Positions 26,452 to 38,204 of a stretch of DNA of 64,000 nt are shown here, piece by piece. How positions within the stretch are numbered: the first letter of the stretch is position 1; every line of letters starts with the position of its first letter. The notes beneath the pieces are model-generated. The model searched no databases. It was not told where the DNA came from and saw nothing but the letters and a program-made list of their open reading frames with translations. The stretch is from Prostheceraeus crozeri (Eukaryota; Platyhelminthes; Polycladida; Euryleptidae). Location: NCBI GenBank assembly GCA_907163375.1, contig CAJQUW010000458.1, positions 1 to 64,000 on the forward strand, in the 5' to 3' direction. Made by a program: the position numbers and the translations under genes.

Positions 26452-27040
26452 GCTGAACTGATTTCGTTCTCATCAAGGTGACCTTATCGATGCTCGTGAT
26501 GAGTCAGCATTGTCGTCTGATCGAACGTGAGAAAGTGGATTTTCAGCGTGCTGTTGTCGGGACATTTCAATGTTGCCAAGACTCGTTAGTCCGTGCGTAA
26601 TACGAAGTATTTTAGAAACAAACATACACATAGGGCCTTTTACCGATTACAAAAATGGACTGTCGACCCTGACTGGAATCTTTACATCAAGCGCGCGCCG
26701 GCACCAAATTCTATTTATAGATTATTCCAGACTAAGGCGCGCCGGCGCGCCGGAAGCAAAATCTATTTATAGATCCTTCCGAATTAAAGCGCGCCGGCAC
26801 CAAATTCTATTTATAGATTCTACTCAATAAAAATCCGCATGATGAGTTTAATGCGCGCCGTAACCGAACACAGTAATTTAACTTGAACGAGTACGTTTTC
26901 ATCCTTTCATTCGCAATATTTTTTGCGTTATATTTGCACGAACGAATAGGATACAGGCCATATTTCCACAGAACTGATTTACGCCGTATCTATAGAAACG
27001 TGTCTCTTTCATGGAGTTTGTCTGAGTAGATAGTGTTTAT

Positions 27041-27058
27041 GAGAGAGAGAGAGAGAGA
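27041..27058. repeat. GA microsatellite
   Basis: A run of alternating GA bases downstream of the LINE reverse transcriptase, possibly part of its 3' tail region. Confidence 0.8.
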
Positions 27059-27221
27059 ATAATGTTTATATTTCACAGAAATTGAAAATCAGTCTAATTC
27101 ACTTATACATTCACAATAATATAAAAGTCATACACAAGAATAGCAGGTTTCAAAGAAAAAAAACCAATATTTAAGAAAATTACAAATGTGGCAGTTATTA
27201 ATACCAGATATGACATTCACT

Positions 27222-29195
27222 TTACAGGGGTCGATAATATTCAATTCTATTAAGCATTTCACATGCCCATGGGAAAAATGTGTTCTTGTGTCTAGTCGTC
27301 TTGGATTTCGGAAGACAAAAGTGGTTCGTGTATGGAAGACGACGTGGCGTGCAATAGTTTAAAGGATGAACAATATCCTCACACTTCCTCAAAAATTTGA
27401 TTGATTGCTCAATCCGACGACTTTCAACAGACGGCATACGATTACAATCGCAGTCAAAGTTGCACATGATTCTATGTGCCCTTTTTTCAATGCTATTTAT
27501 GCTTTTTACAGAACGATATGAAAGATTACAAAATAAAGGACCAGCATAAAGTAAAATTGATTGAACATACATAGTGTAAACTTCCGTCAACTGACGGGGG
27601 GACAAGACATTCTTTAGACACCTGATAGCATAGAGTCTTCGAGATGCTGAGAGACACACATTAGAAAAATGTTGGTCCCAAGAGAGAGAATTATGCAAAG
27701 TAACACCAAGAATGTACAACTCGTCAGTGTAATCAATATCGTCATATAACGAAACACGAGCATTATTCGAACGGAGTATCACTGTTTGTTTTGACTTGTT
27801 GCGATTGAGCACTAGGTTTAGATTCCTGAGTTGACCAACAATATTGTCAAGGAAGAATGGATTGATGGATCCCTTTGACAGGCATTCAACAAGCGTCATA
27901 TCATCGGCGTATTTGATGAGTCTTACGTTGGGCGACACGATGGAGATGGATCCTAGAAAAGCTGCACAGAGAAAAGGACCGAGGAGTGATCCCTGAGGAA
28001 CTCCAGAAACAACTTCCATTGAAGAACCGAGACATCCGTTGTACCTCACCATTTGTCGCCTATTGCATAAATAGGATTTTAACCATAGTAGCATTCCTAG
28101 ATTGAGACCTCCACTCTGCAGGGCATTAATTAGTCGATTGTGTTGGATTTTATCAAATGCCTTGCTTAGGTCAATACACGTAACTCGCACAGATTCCGTA
28201 TTGTCGTCTTCAAGGTATTCGGCAATTGAGCTGTGGATGTCAATCAGCGCACTAGTGGTGGAACCTAGTGGTCGATAGGCGTGTTGATGAGGCCCATATA
28301 ACTTAACGAATTCATTCTTGAATCGCGATAGCATCAGCTTCTCAAAAATCTTTGAGATGGAGGGCAAAATGGAGATTGGACGGAATTCATCGGTGTTTGC
28401 ATTCTTTACTTTAGGCACCGGAACAACATGAGCAGTCTTCCATACTGTAGGAAAAATTTTGTGGTCAATGGAGAATTGAAATATATGACATAGCGGTTCA
28501 CAAATCACATGGGCACTTTCTCTTAATAAACGATTCGGTATACCGTCGCACCCGAAAGATTTCCCAACTTTCAATCTCGTCAATTGTTCGAAAACTTCAT
28601 CTGGCGTTACTATCACATCGAGCGTTTGGTTGCTGTCTATTTGTTGAAGCTGGAGGGGAACATCGTCGTCATGATTGAAAAACGTGTTGAAAGAGTCAGT
28701 CAATTTCGTTAAGAATTCAGACGTATCGGAGTTCCTGCTTCTGGTTTTCCTCTTGTTCTTTTGATTGCCAGTGATTTCTTTCACAATAGTCCAAACATTA
28801 TTACCTTCCTTGATAATTTTATTGCTCCATATCTTCTTCGCTTTGACGATCTCTTGCTTAACTTTGATTTTCAAGTGCTCGAATACAGGCCAATTATTTT
28901 CGCGATAAGCGCGCCATCGATCTTCAATAAGCAATTTCAACATAGGCGTCAACCAAGGCTTGTCACTCTCACGCAGCAAAACATATCTAACTGGGATGAA
29001 AGCCATAGCCTCTTGGAATAGCTCATAGAACACTCCACATTTTGAATCGATATCATCTTCAATGAGGACAGCAGAAAAAATCAGATCTTTGAAGGCGTAG
29101 TAAGAAATGAGACATATTTGACTGTCTGTAATCGAAAACCTTACAAAGCACAGCAGAATCAAGATCTTTACAGTAATTGGGGCGCAAAAGGACAC
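27222..29195 (-). CDS. LINE ORF2, reverse transcriptase part
   Basis: The frame is 657 codons. Reverse transcriptase motifs are in order: FRPISILPSISKIFEKLML, HAYRPLGSTTSALIDIH, CIDLSKAFDKIQHNRL (catalytic Asp), SGVPQGSLLGPFLC and IKYADDMTLVE (YADD). An ILGVTLHNSLSW thumb-type segment follows. The style is that of the CR1/Daphne/Rex group of non-LTR elements. The endonuclease sits in the overlapping frame 29059-29790, so a frameshift near 29060-29195 separates the two domains. Catalytic residues are intact. Confidence 0.85.
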   Translation of the reverse strand: MSFCAPITVKILILLCFVRFSITDSQICLISYYAFKDLIFSAVLIEDDIDSKCGVFYELFQEAMAFIPVRYVLLRESDKPWLTPMLKLLIEDRWRAYRENNWPVFEHLKIKVKQEIVKAKKIWSNKIIKEGNNVWTIVKEITGNQKNKRKTRSRNSDTSEFLTKLTDSFNTFFNHDDDVPLQLQQIDSNQTLDVIVTPDEVFEQLTRLKVGKSFGCDGIPNRLLRESAHVICEPLCHIFQFSIDHKIFPTVWKTAHVVPVPKVKNANTDEFRPISILPSISKIFEKLMLSRFKNEFVKLYGPHQHAYRPLGSTTSALIDIHSSIAEYLEDDNTESVRVTCIDLSKAFDKIQHNRLINALQSGGLNLGMLLWLKSYLCNRRQMVRYNGCLGSSMEVVSGVPQGSLLGPFLCAAFLGSISIVSPNVRLIKYADDMTLVECLSKGSINPFFLDNIVGQLRNLNLVLNRNKSKQTVILRSNNARVSLYDDIDYTDELYILGVTLHNSLSWDQHFSNVCLSASRRLYAIRCLKNVLSPRQLTEVYTMYVQSILLYAGPLFCNLSYRSVKSINSIEKRAHRIMCNFDCDCNRMPSVESRRIEQSIKFLRKCEDIVHPLNYCTPRRLPYTNHFCLPKSKTTRHKNTFFPWACEMLNRIEYYRPL

Positions 29196-29790
29196 TTTTA
29201 TGATCGGAAGATTTTAATGGAGGGCCAATCTCGGCGTCCTCCCCATAGAAATCACACAGGTTTTCAGATATCCATAATTGGTCCAAAAAGGAAGTATTCC
29301 GACTAGGTAAGGTGACCTTATTAACGCAAGCCAACTGGAAATGCACAAAGGAAGTGTCAAAATCGTTGAAATCACCACAGATCGCAAACTTCAGGTCAGT
29401 GAACTTATTATTAAAGAAATCAATGTGAGAAATTATGTAGTCTCGAATTATTCGATGTTGTAACGAGCACAAACCAGGTGGAATATACACTAGCAGCACA
29501 ATCATGCCAAGAGTGTTCAAATTTAGAGTAATACATTCCATGCACTCAGGAGAACCAAAGACTGATGACACAGTTTCGGCGTTGTAGCTACTGTGTACCC
29601 AAATACACACACCTCCTCCAGAACGCTCACGACGATCCACTCTATGAAGATCATAATTATTTATATGCATTAGTTCATCGTCAATTCCATCATGGAGCCA
29701 TGATTCAGTAACACATATCAAGCTTGGTTTCTTGACTGACGCCAAAATCGTCAATTCGTCCAACTTCTTGACTATTGATCGGGCATTCAA
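29059..29790 (-). CDS. LINE ORF2, apurinic-type endonuclease part
   Basis: The frame carries MNARSIVKKLDEL, CVTESWLHDGI (catalytic Glu), RRERSGGGVCIWV, ICGDFNDFD (Asp and Asn) and KSSDHKSVLLR (terminal Asp-His). This is the exonuclease-endonuclease-phosphatase fold that nicks target DNA for target-primed reverse transcription. The end is garbled by the frameshift into the reverse transcriptase frame. A start further upstream in frame is not seen. Confidence 0.82.
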   Translation of the reverse strand: MNARSIVKKLDELTILASVKKPSLICVTESWLHDGIDDELMHINNYDLHRVDRRERSGGGVCIWVHSSYNAETVSSVFGSPECMECITLNLNTLGMIVLLVYIPPGLCSLQHRIIRDYIISHIDFFNNKFTDLKFAICGDFNDFDTSFVHFQLACVNKVTLPSRNTSFLDQLWISENLCDFYGEDAEIGPPLKSSDHKSVLLRPNYCKDLDSAVLCKVFDYRQSNMSHFLLRLQRSDFFCCPH

Positions 29791-29831
29791 AAGTAAAACT
29801 GAGGGATAACAAATACCAGAAAATCTTGATG

Positions 29832-30605
29832 TTAAAAACCGGTTTGAAAACCCACTTGGTTCGATATCTGCTCTCTCATAACAATCCTTCCTTGCTTGAT
29901 GATAACATCTTCTCCTTTGTCTTGCCTATCCTTCAATTCTTTTCGTAGCAGTCTATGTTGTTGCTGCTGTAAAGGGGTGAAATCATGATTTATGAAGACC
30001 GATCGGAAGTTGGGAGAGTTCTTCAGAGACCTCGAATTTCGTAGAATGCTGATCTTGGTGGAAATGTCTTTGACCTTGATTCGCATCAGTCGAGGTTTAC
30101 TGGACTGCTTTCTCCCAATCCTTTCTGCACCATCCATCAATTCTCCCCTAACACCGATAAATCGAAGAATTGTGTGAACTTCCTGCTCATCGTAAGCCTT
30201 TCTCTCAACAACAGATCCAGAGTCTTTTTCGGGTACGCCACTAATTATCAGGTTAGGTTCCCGAACTCGTCGCTGATGAATCTCTCGCAACATATCTTCC
30301 ATTTGAAATTTCGCATTTGTCTCTAGCTCAAAGACCTGAAGCTGAAGCTTCGCATGAGCTGTTTGGAGGTTTAGATGACTTTCTTTTAACTCATTGAACG
30401 AGCAAAGAAGAGGATTAAGAATATCATTCAGCTTCTCTTCCAGTCTACCCACAATGCTGTCTGTATCAAGCTTTTCTTTTCTGATTTGGAGAAGGGCATT
30501 TATCAATTCTTGCTTGTTAATAGAGTTTTTCCGTCTCTGTAATTCTTCATCGGAAAGCAAAGCTATGTTTGGCTGAGACATTGTCACCGCAGTCAAAAAT
30601 CGCAA
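29832..30605 (-). CDS. LINE ORF1, coiled-coil nucleic-acid chaperone-like protein
   Basis: The frame encodes 257 residues. The N-terminal 100 residues are heptad-rich and probably a coiled coil (KLNDILNPLLCSFNELKES region). The rest has EPNLIISGVPE, AERIGRKQSSKPRLMRIKV and INHDFTPLQQQQHRLLRKEL, features seen in L1-like ORF1 proteins with an RNA-binding RRM-like core. It lies immediately upstream of the endonuclease in transcription order. Confidence 0.75.
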   Translation of the reverse strand: MRFLTAVTMSQPNIALLSDEELQRRKNSINKQELINALLQIRKEKLDTDSIVGRLEEKLNDILNPLLCSFNELKESHLNLQTAHAKLQLQVFELETNAKFQMEDMLREIHQRRVREPNLIISGVPEKDSGSVVERKAYDEQEVHTILRFIGVRGELMDGAERIGRKQSSKPRLMRIKVKDISTKISILRNSRSLKNSPNFRSVFINHDFTPLQQQQHRLLRKELKDRQDKGEDVIIKQGRIVMREQISNQVGFQTGF

Positions 30606-31317
30606 AACTGTTCACTAAGTATCGAACCTGGAACTTCCAACAGAAAGTCAGCAGCGTTATCCACACGGCCACCGTAGATGTAGAGCCGAACTGTCAACAA
30701 CACCTTGATAATCCGGTTAAACAGAAAACCAGTGCACAGCAGGCACGAAGCGAGATGAGATTCAGCCGCGGATACAACAAATTGCAAGACTGAACAATAC
30801 TCAGTCAATTGTGTCTTCGGACGACGAAAAGATCCCAAATCAGCAGGAACCACTCAATGGATAAAGAAACTGACCAGCCACAAGGAACACTCAAATCACG
30901 AGGATGCCGACGATATAAATTTAAAGACGGAGCGACGAATATAACACCATATATTCCAATGAAATCGACACAGAAGCAAGAGACGAGACAGAGCGTTCAC
31001 CAAGCACGACCAGCGCACAAGTTTATGATATACGGCTGACGATTTACCACAAAAAGAAATTATAGAAAAGTAAATGCACATATATACATGTAGTATACTG
31101 TTTGTTACTACTCCGTTAGTATCTTAAAATGTACTTCATCAAAGGCTAAAGCGCGCCGCACCGGCGCGCCAGGAAGTGCGCTATTTATAGAAATTTTAAG
31201 ATCCCGGCGCGCTGGCGCGCCGGTATGTTCTATTTTTAGAAAATATCGCTTATCGAGCGCGCCGGCGCGCCGGATTAATCCAGCAAAACATGTAAAGATT
31301 CCAGTCGGGCTGTCGAC

Positions 31318-33744
31318 ACCACAGAATTAGATTCATCTGCGCGCGCTTCGGTTTCACAGAAAGGAAGAATCATATCTAATTTTAATATCGAAATGGCACA
31401 TCACAAAATTAGACAACTTGCTCCTTCTCGAATGGATAATTCATGTATCGCTTGCTATTGGAAATGGCAAACAATAAGCTGTCAGAAAAGGACACCAGAG
31501 CTAGTGAGAGATGCGTGCGTGCTGTGATATCACTTCGCACACACCAAAACACACATCGATGTGTGGCTTCGATTCAGTGTATGCACTATACAGTGAGCAA
31601 TGCCGAGGAAAGAATGAAATCATCAAGTGAACTAATTTTCGTACGCCTGCTACTTTCTTTAATAATGATCGGAAGGGTCAACATTATGGAGAAAACTTGT
31701 GTGCAATGATCTGAATTCTTCGAATCTGAAGGAATTTTGACAATCGAAGCACTTCGCTGGAACTCACATTAATCCGCAAGCGACGCACGACTTTTTTTCC
31801 TATCTCTTTAAGGTATTAGGAATTCCTTTTTGCCCACCTAATAGGTTCCTCAATGTGCCGTCCATTTCGTATTAATCACACTTCTAGCAAACCGAAGCAG
31901 ATAAACAAAATACTTAATTCTGTGGTCGACACATAGGGCCTTCTGCATTTCTGAATTAAAACAAACTTCCTTTTCGAAATTGAACTTATCGTTCAAGGAC
32001 ATTGTGCAAGATACAATTAAGAACCTTTCTACGTTAGAATGTTACGTTATGAAGTATTTTAGAAACAAGCATACACATAGGGCCTTTTGCCGATTACAAA
32101 AATGGACTGTCGACAAATAGGGCCTTTTGTATTTCTGAATTTAAACAAACTTCCTGTTCGAATTTGAACTTATCGTTCAAGAACGTTGTGTAAAACACAA
32201 TTGAGAACATTTCTACGTTAAAAAGTCATTTTCGAAAATTTTACATATAGGCCTTTTACCGATTCACCGACGCCTTTATATTATTAATATTGCGATCCAG
32301 CTAGATTATTATCTTCATCTCAATATAAGTCTAATGTGTACAGTTTCAAAATTTTTGACTTAATCATCGTTGTGGGCCTACCTGAATCTATGTCTAGTGT
32401 GCATCAGTGCATTCGAACTGTTGAGTGAGTGAGTGGGCTGACAAGGTTTTCAGTCGTTCACTGATGAACGAATTAAGTGACCGAACGAGAAATTACAGCT
32501 GCTACTACTGAACTCAACTGAACTAGGAATTTCCTGCTCATGAAGTGAAGAACGAACTGAACTGATATTTCCCTATTCTTCCAATTCCTATCAATAAATT
32601 GACAATTTGAGCGATCTCGAATTGATTGTCTAACTCTTTCTTACTCAAATGCATTGCTGTTTAAATCGACCACGTCCATATTTGCATACAATTTTGAAAA
32701 CAATAATAGTAACAACAAAAAGAACAACGATAGTAATGTCCATAACAGATATTCACAACAGAAATACAAACTGCCACAGCATTCTATTATACATGCATTG
32801 AGAAAATGATGGAATCGGTAACATCAGCCTTAAGTCGTGATCAGAGGTCACTGATTAAGCGCTCGACGCCCGAGGGCGAGAAGCTATCCTAAGCCGGAGT
32901 CCGGTCAAAATGGCAGGACTTCGGGGCTCCGACTCCGCATCCCTGATAAAGAACTGACTTGGTCGATTCAAGAGAAGTAGAAAGATCCTTCGCAATATAC
33001 ATACTTAGACAATAGAGAGTTCGCTTGCTGACTCAACAATGACTATATGCTCATGTAAACTGACATACATTCATGAATGTGGAACTAGAAGAAGAAATCA
33101 TGCTGAAGTCCTCCTAAATAGTCACATGAGCAATCGAGTTGACATTTTTATAGTTTTATGATTTGTTATAATATTGCACAATTAATATGAATATATTTAT
33201 CTGCATACAACCATGATCATTATTATTAGATTCAATCCAATTAACAAGAGGAAAGCACAAATTAAGTTAACAAAAACGATAAGACAACCTGAAGATTCTC
33301 GAGATATACGAGTACTCTGAAACTTTATCAAAAAAAGTAAAACATTCAGTCCACGATGGAGTATGACCCCGGAAGCGCTTATCATATTTTCATATTTATC
33401 GAATAGAACGAATCTCAAAACAGAACCCGCGCTCGAGTAATTAAAAATATCACATAAATAGACATGTACCTGAGTGATTAATTTAATCACAAGTCCTCTA
33501 TTATACATGGCATATACAGAGTTTCTCACACACGTTTCTCTTCTTTTGTAATTGAGTGAAGTTTAGTTGACAAAACTGAAGAGTAATTCTTTTGTATGTT
33601 TTACTAATCTTGCTGATCTTAAACATTTAAGCTTATGAGAACAATGGTGCAGATTGGTTCTAAAACAAAATGCTATCATACGGTTACTGGGGTGATCCAG
33701 TTCAGATGTGGTCACTAGTGACATTGTTTCTTTATTGAGCATAT
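31318..33744. other. GLO1 intron 3, repeats but no gene
   Basis: A block of about 65 bp at 32042-32120 (GAAGTATTTTAGAAACAAGC ... TGGACTGTCGAC) repeats the sequence left of the composite element at 26596-26666. Another block with AATAGGGCCTT and AACAAACTTCC occurs at 31932 and 32117. No reading frame is convincing. Confidence 0.55.
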
Positions 33745-33746
33745 AT

Positions 33747-33995
33747 TGTGGTCTCCGTGGCACAGTAGCTAAGTGCTTGGCCTAACGATCTTTTGGTCAA
33801 GAGGTCGAGCTCCGAAAGTGTGATTGGAAGTCGGCAGGAGTGCATCCAGACTAAAAGATCATGACGCTCCAAATTAAAGTCTGACCATGTTAGCACCGTC
33901 CAAGCCTCCAGTTTGGGGGAGTAGTGACGCGAAACCATTCCGAGCCAAAACCTACGGACTTGATGGCAAGGGCCACCAGTCACAGAGAGTAAAAA
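33747..33995 (+). mobile_element. tRNA-derived SINE
   Basis: The head, starting near 33750, has an A-box-like TGGCACAGTAGCTAAGTGC and a B-box-like GGTCGAGCTCC about 40 bp downstream, in the order of a pol III promoter. The body continues with GAAGTCGGCAGGAGTGCATC and ends near AGTCACAGAGAGTAAAA at about 33995. It is diverged, and the tRNA of origin is not clear. Confidence 0.6.
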
Positions 33996-35737
33996 AGGAA
34001 TTTTTAATCAGAAGCGTTTATTTTGCTCACATTGTTCATGAAGATTTGCATGGTAAAATTTCGACCACATAGAATGTCTGATATGTTGACACATCAAATC
34101 CACTGGATATCCGTTCAATGAGAAGTGTAGTGACTTATATAAGGAAATTTACCCAAGAACTGCAAACTGTGTATGTTACATGTAGTAGTGTGAGCAAGAG
34201 ACCGTGCTTCCAAGCAGTAGGACAGATAGCTTTGACATTGAGAATTTAGTTAGTGTAGGTAGGTTTCCTAAAAGCACAGGTGTCAAGAGCATTTCGGAAA
34301 TATTGATGCCAATGTCTAGAAATGGAGGACGTTTGCCACAGCGCAATCATCACTATCAAAATTGAGAAAAATATCGTCTACATAACAATGATGGAGTTTT
34401 AGGTTTGAAAAGTTCTCTGCATTGAGAAATTTGCTTTCCAGAACCCCATGGAAAGGTCGATCAAAGTTGCATCCAAGGGAGACTCCATCGCTGATCCATC
34501 AATCTCCTTATGAAGAAAGTAATCACAATTGAAAAGTATACCTGTTTCTAAATACAGAAAATTAATGAAAATTCCCTTAGAAAAAGGTGGATGTTCATCT
34601 AAAGAAGTGTGTGATCAATTCAACAGCTTTATTAAGCTTACAAAATGCTATGTTTCACTTTAGCAATTCTCACATGAAAGAAAAAAGCACACACTAAAAA
34701 TTAATGCCGAAGACATCCTTGTATTTATACTACAATATTAAAAATTTGACAGGTGAAGTCGGCTTCAAATTACAAATCAAAAGTTGCCAAGTTTTTCGCC
34801 TTATGGTTATATCTAAGGCAGATGGATGTTGATCTGTAATTAAGTGCAAGACGGAAGCTTTTTGTTTACTTTTAATACGTATGAAAAGGACTACAGCAGC
34901 TGAGGAAGTTTAGAACCTCTTTGCTTAGAACACTGAGACGTGAATACCATCATCTTCGTGCGTGGAGTCACCAAACTACACATGCTTTTATGAATTACAT
35001 ATGGCTCACCGTTCTACAACACAAAGTACATTCTTAATAAAATAATATCAATTCATACATTACAATTGGATTAATAGCTGCCTCTGTATAAATTTGCTGG
35101 CCACTGACGGAATCTGATAATTTTGAAAACATCCCGAAATATTATCTCTCAAATCCAAGGATTTCGGGATAAATTCACCATGACTATAAAGGGAGTCGCA
35201 TATAAGCGCGCATTATAGACTACGACAATCAGATACCTAACTTCCAACCACCCTGTATTTGCGTCGCTGCTCGACCTCAATCAAATTGGTGCTTCACGTA
35301 GTGTAAAGCGATTAGATAAGTGGAAATCAGGTGGATCAGTCGCATCAGTTTTTTTCAATTTATTTTCTTTTGCATTGCAACAGTAGGTAAAATGGAGACG
35401 GTTTTTAATTCCTGGGTGACTCTCGAGGAATTTTAAGGAAATTGTTTTATTTCCAGACTATGAAACTCTGTAAATTTAAGGAGGGGAATTCAGTTCACCG
35501 ATAAAAATATAACAGATGTATCATGGCGGTTATTATGACGATCAAAGGCAATCTAGAACTAAATTTTAAGTTGGTTATATACATTTGACTAAGTTGGTTT
35601 CATTTATTTATTACTCTGAAAATCTAGGATTCTCATAAAAAAATCATAAATTGTTATAATTTTTATGATATTCATGCAATTGTCGGGAAACACTAATATT
35701 TAAACGGCTAAAATATATTCATTTAGATGCCACTTAC
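33996..35737. other. GLO1 intron 3, nothing recognised
   Basis: No coding region, RNA gene or repeat is supported in this AT-rich stretch. Confidence 0.5.
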
Positions 35738-35878
35738 TGCGTTAGCTCCAATGTTGCAATTTGTTTAAAGCAATTGACTGTTCTCTTTTTGTCATCTTTT
35801 GGAACATCTTTTGCATCACAATACCCTAAGAAGAACAGTGAAAATTTCATATCGGGAAAATCAAACGTTTGGAGAAGT
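35738..35878 (-). CDS. GLO1: GLO1 exon 3
   Basis: The 141-bp exon has acceptor TTTTATATTTCAG/ACTTC and donor AACGCA/GTAAGT. It encodes LLQTFDFPDMKFSLFFLGYC, then DAKDVPKDDKK and IATLELTH, which match the FDFP.MKFSLYFL.Y segment of animal glyoxalase I. The phases (1 base in, 2 bases out) join exon 2 and exon 4 exactly. Confidence 0.92.
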
Positions 35879-36910
35879 CTGAAATATAAAAATGACATCC
35901 ATTCACTTCAGAAGATACTGATGCATCATCTCATAATATTGGGATATGAAACTACATGTAAATACTATAATAATATGTAAATTCTATATTAATATAGAAT
36001 GATGATCATTTCAAATGCATAACAAAATCAACACAATTGGTGAAAGGTCAAGTGGAGAATATATTTGAGAGAAAGGTACAATTTGAGGATAGATTTTGGA
36101 GATTGAAAGTACATGTAGAGATAAAAACCAATGTTGATGAGATAATGAAATCACGAAACACTTATCATTGGAGAACCCTGACTTTCAGTTACAACAACAT
36201 GTAGAAATGTCAAGGTTTAATTTTACCGCAAGTTTGATGACGCTTCTTACAATGTTAATAACACCGGTGCACAGCACACCAATAAGCAGATCGGCGGTGG
36301 CGTGATGAAGAGGCGCACAATTCTGTCGCCCAGCCACTTCTCGAGCAAGATCTTACCCATCTGACAATATCAAATGCATTGAAAGGATCTAAACAAATAT
36401 GTTGATCTGTGAAGGCTGATAACACAGCTAGGATAACTAGTAGAATAGCATAACTAGTAAAGGACAGTGCTTCGATATGGAGATACTGAAGATTCATCAT
36501 TCGAATCTGTCCGCCTAGGTAGGTTCAGCTGATCCAAGTGATAGTAGGTCCAACTGATTCAACAAGTAAATACCAAAATCTACCATATCATGTAGAAAGG
36601 TCAGCATTCATGTAGAAAAGGTCAACGATGACTGAAGCGTGTCTCACATTTCTCGAGCACCTGAATGAAAAACACTTAAATCTTGTGGTACACTTACTTA
36701 TTAAACTGAAGAAAATGAAAAATCAAAACCTTAACAACAATTTTTCTTAGCTAATATCATTTTCTTTACAATTTACGAATGATGACTTCCCTTAATTGGT
36801 GACGATATATTTACAACCAATGTTTATAGAGAATAATTTCAGTTCATTTTAAATGCAAAATGACATTGATTCGTAAATTGTTAGCTTGATGTAATATCAG
36901 ATGAACTTAC
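35879..36910. other. GLO1 intron 2
   Basis: About 1 kb between exons 2 and 3. A leftward frame at 36255-36500 has no recognisable similarity. Nothing else is supported. Confidence 0.55.
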
Positions 36911-36993
36911 CGCATACCCAATACTTTACTGTAAAATTCCAACGAGCGTTTTGGATCTTTAATGCGCAACATCGTTTGTTGAAAGTAAAACCC
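36911..36993 (-). CDS. GLO1: GLO1 exon 2
   Basis: The 83-bp exon has acceptor CTTATTTTTCAG/GGG and donor GGTATGCG/GTAAGT. It encodes [20 protein letters not shown] and YSKVLGMR, the hallmark QQTM.R.KDP.RSL.FY..VLGM of glyoxalase I, including the Gln that ligates the active-site metal. Phase 0 entry fits exon 1. Confidence 0.93.
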
Positions 36994-37334
36994 CTGAAAA
37001 ATAAGAGAAGCAGTTTAGCTAGCACGACAATATTAAACAAGGTTTGTGATCAAAAAAAGGAAATATTACATGACATCGTGAATTTATCGTGCAAGGATGT
37101 AGGAGATATCAAACTCTGTGTATTTTTCACAACATTCTAGCATTTAAATCAAAAGTAAACATGAAAATCAAAATTTTGCGTAGTCAGAACTTAAAATTTC
37201 CCATTCTGAATACATAAAGAAATATAAGAGATGGCTGAAGGCGGGAGGACCATAATGAATCAATGATGTGAAAAAAATCAGCTTTCTCTCCCGAGTAATT
37301 TAATGCCACAAATAATTACGAATAAAAAATATGT

Positions 37335-37376
37335 ACACAGCCGACGTTTCGGGTCCAGACCCTTTCTCAAGGCAAG
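37335..37376 (-). other. Penelope-type terminal motif, weakly hammerhead-like
   Basis: On the minus strand the sequence reads CTTGAGAAAGGGTCTGGACC then CGAAACGTCGGCTG, with a GGGTC/GACCC hairpin followed by GAAAC. This arrangement resembles the stem II and GAAA part of hammerhead ribozymes reported from Penelope-like elements, but the CTGATGA core is not intact. It lies just downstream of the GIY-YIG fragment. Confidence 0.3.
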
Positions 37377-37410
37377 GCAGCAATAAAATTACACTGTCTA
37401 AACTGGCTCG

Positions 37411-37680
37411 TTAGATACGCAGTATAGCTCCGGTTGTCTCATGACGTCTGTTCATTTTAGGATGGCACTTATTGATTAATCGCGATTCCACCACGCTTGT
37501 TTCAACAGGATCATTTAAGCAGCGAAGAAATTCAACATCAAAATCATCAATCGAACCGTTAACAAGACAGGTCTTACTGTGTTCAGACAAAGCACTTAGA
37601 TCATTTTTATTACGAATACTGAGACTGTGTTCGTTGTATCTAATGTAGAATGGTCTAGCACTTTTGCCTATATATTGCAA
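37411..37680 (-). pseudogene. Penelope-like element fragment, GIY-YIG endonuclease domain
   Basis: The frame has QYIGKSARPFYIRYNEHSLS (YIG, with the Arg and His positions of the family), ALSEHSKTC and VVESRLINKCHPKMNRR, where the Glu is the expected metal-binding residue. No reverse transcriptase part is visible upstream. The fragment is a 3' remnant of a Penelope-like retroelement. Confidence 0.6.
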
Positions 37681-37740
37681 AATTATAAAGAAATATCCTG
37701 AATAAAGAGCTTTCTTTGCTATTTGTGCATAATATCGTGA

Positions 37741-37872
37741 CTAAACATGAGCGTCGGGTCGGGTTTCATGAATTTTGAAACCGACTCTGGCTAAAAGTCA
37801 ACCTGAACCCGATCAGAAAATACCAGAACCTGACCCGACCGGATTAGATTCGAAACCATTCATGGTATTATG
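37741..37872. repeat. Short interspersed GGGTCGGG repeat, copy 1
   Basis: The segment opens TAAACATGAGCGTCGGGTCG and contains repeated CCCGACC and ACCCGAT. A related block in the opposite orientation lies at 53640-53785, ending CGCTCATCTTTA, so both may be copies of one small nonautonomous transposon. Confidence 0.4.
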
Positions 37873-38204
37873 GAAATACTCGTGTGACGAATGTCATCGT
37901 ATTAGGGGAATCCGGGTTATTCCAGAGCTGTATAAAGGTTTCATCCCAGGTTTAAATCGAACTATTTAAGCACCATAAATAGGCTTCAGGAAGTGCCATC
38001 AGTCAGATTTAATTGTTGGAGACTAATTGGATAAAGATGACAAAATCGCAAAAATACGAGAAGAACTTCAAATAGATGCCGGGTATTCAATGAAATTATT
38101 TTAAATTTCTATGAAATAATAAACATGCATACCATATTTAAAATTGTAGTAATAGTTGGTGCCACTTCAGATGCTCTGGGTTAGCTTCAATTAGAGTTTT
38201 GACC

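Larger units (their letters stand above)
26661..31317. mobile_element. Composite element: inverted GGCGCGCC-rich arms flanking a LINE
   Basis: The left arm starts TGTCGACCCTGACTGGAATC at 26661 and the right arm ends with its complement near 31317. Each arm has three blocks of GCGCGCCGG next to TCTATTTATAG-like sequence (26696-26870 and 31150-31275). The LINE lies between them. The arms look like the terminal repeats of a DNA element into which the LINE inserted, but the target duplications were not resolved. Confidence 0.5.

Noticed and set aside
36255-36500. Minus-strand frame in GLO1 intron 2
   Set aside because: No recognisable similarity and no exon-like boundaries.
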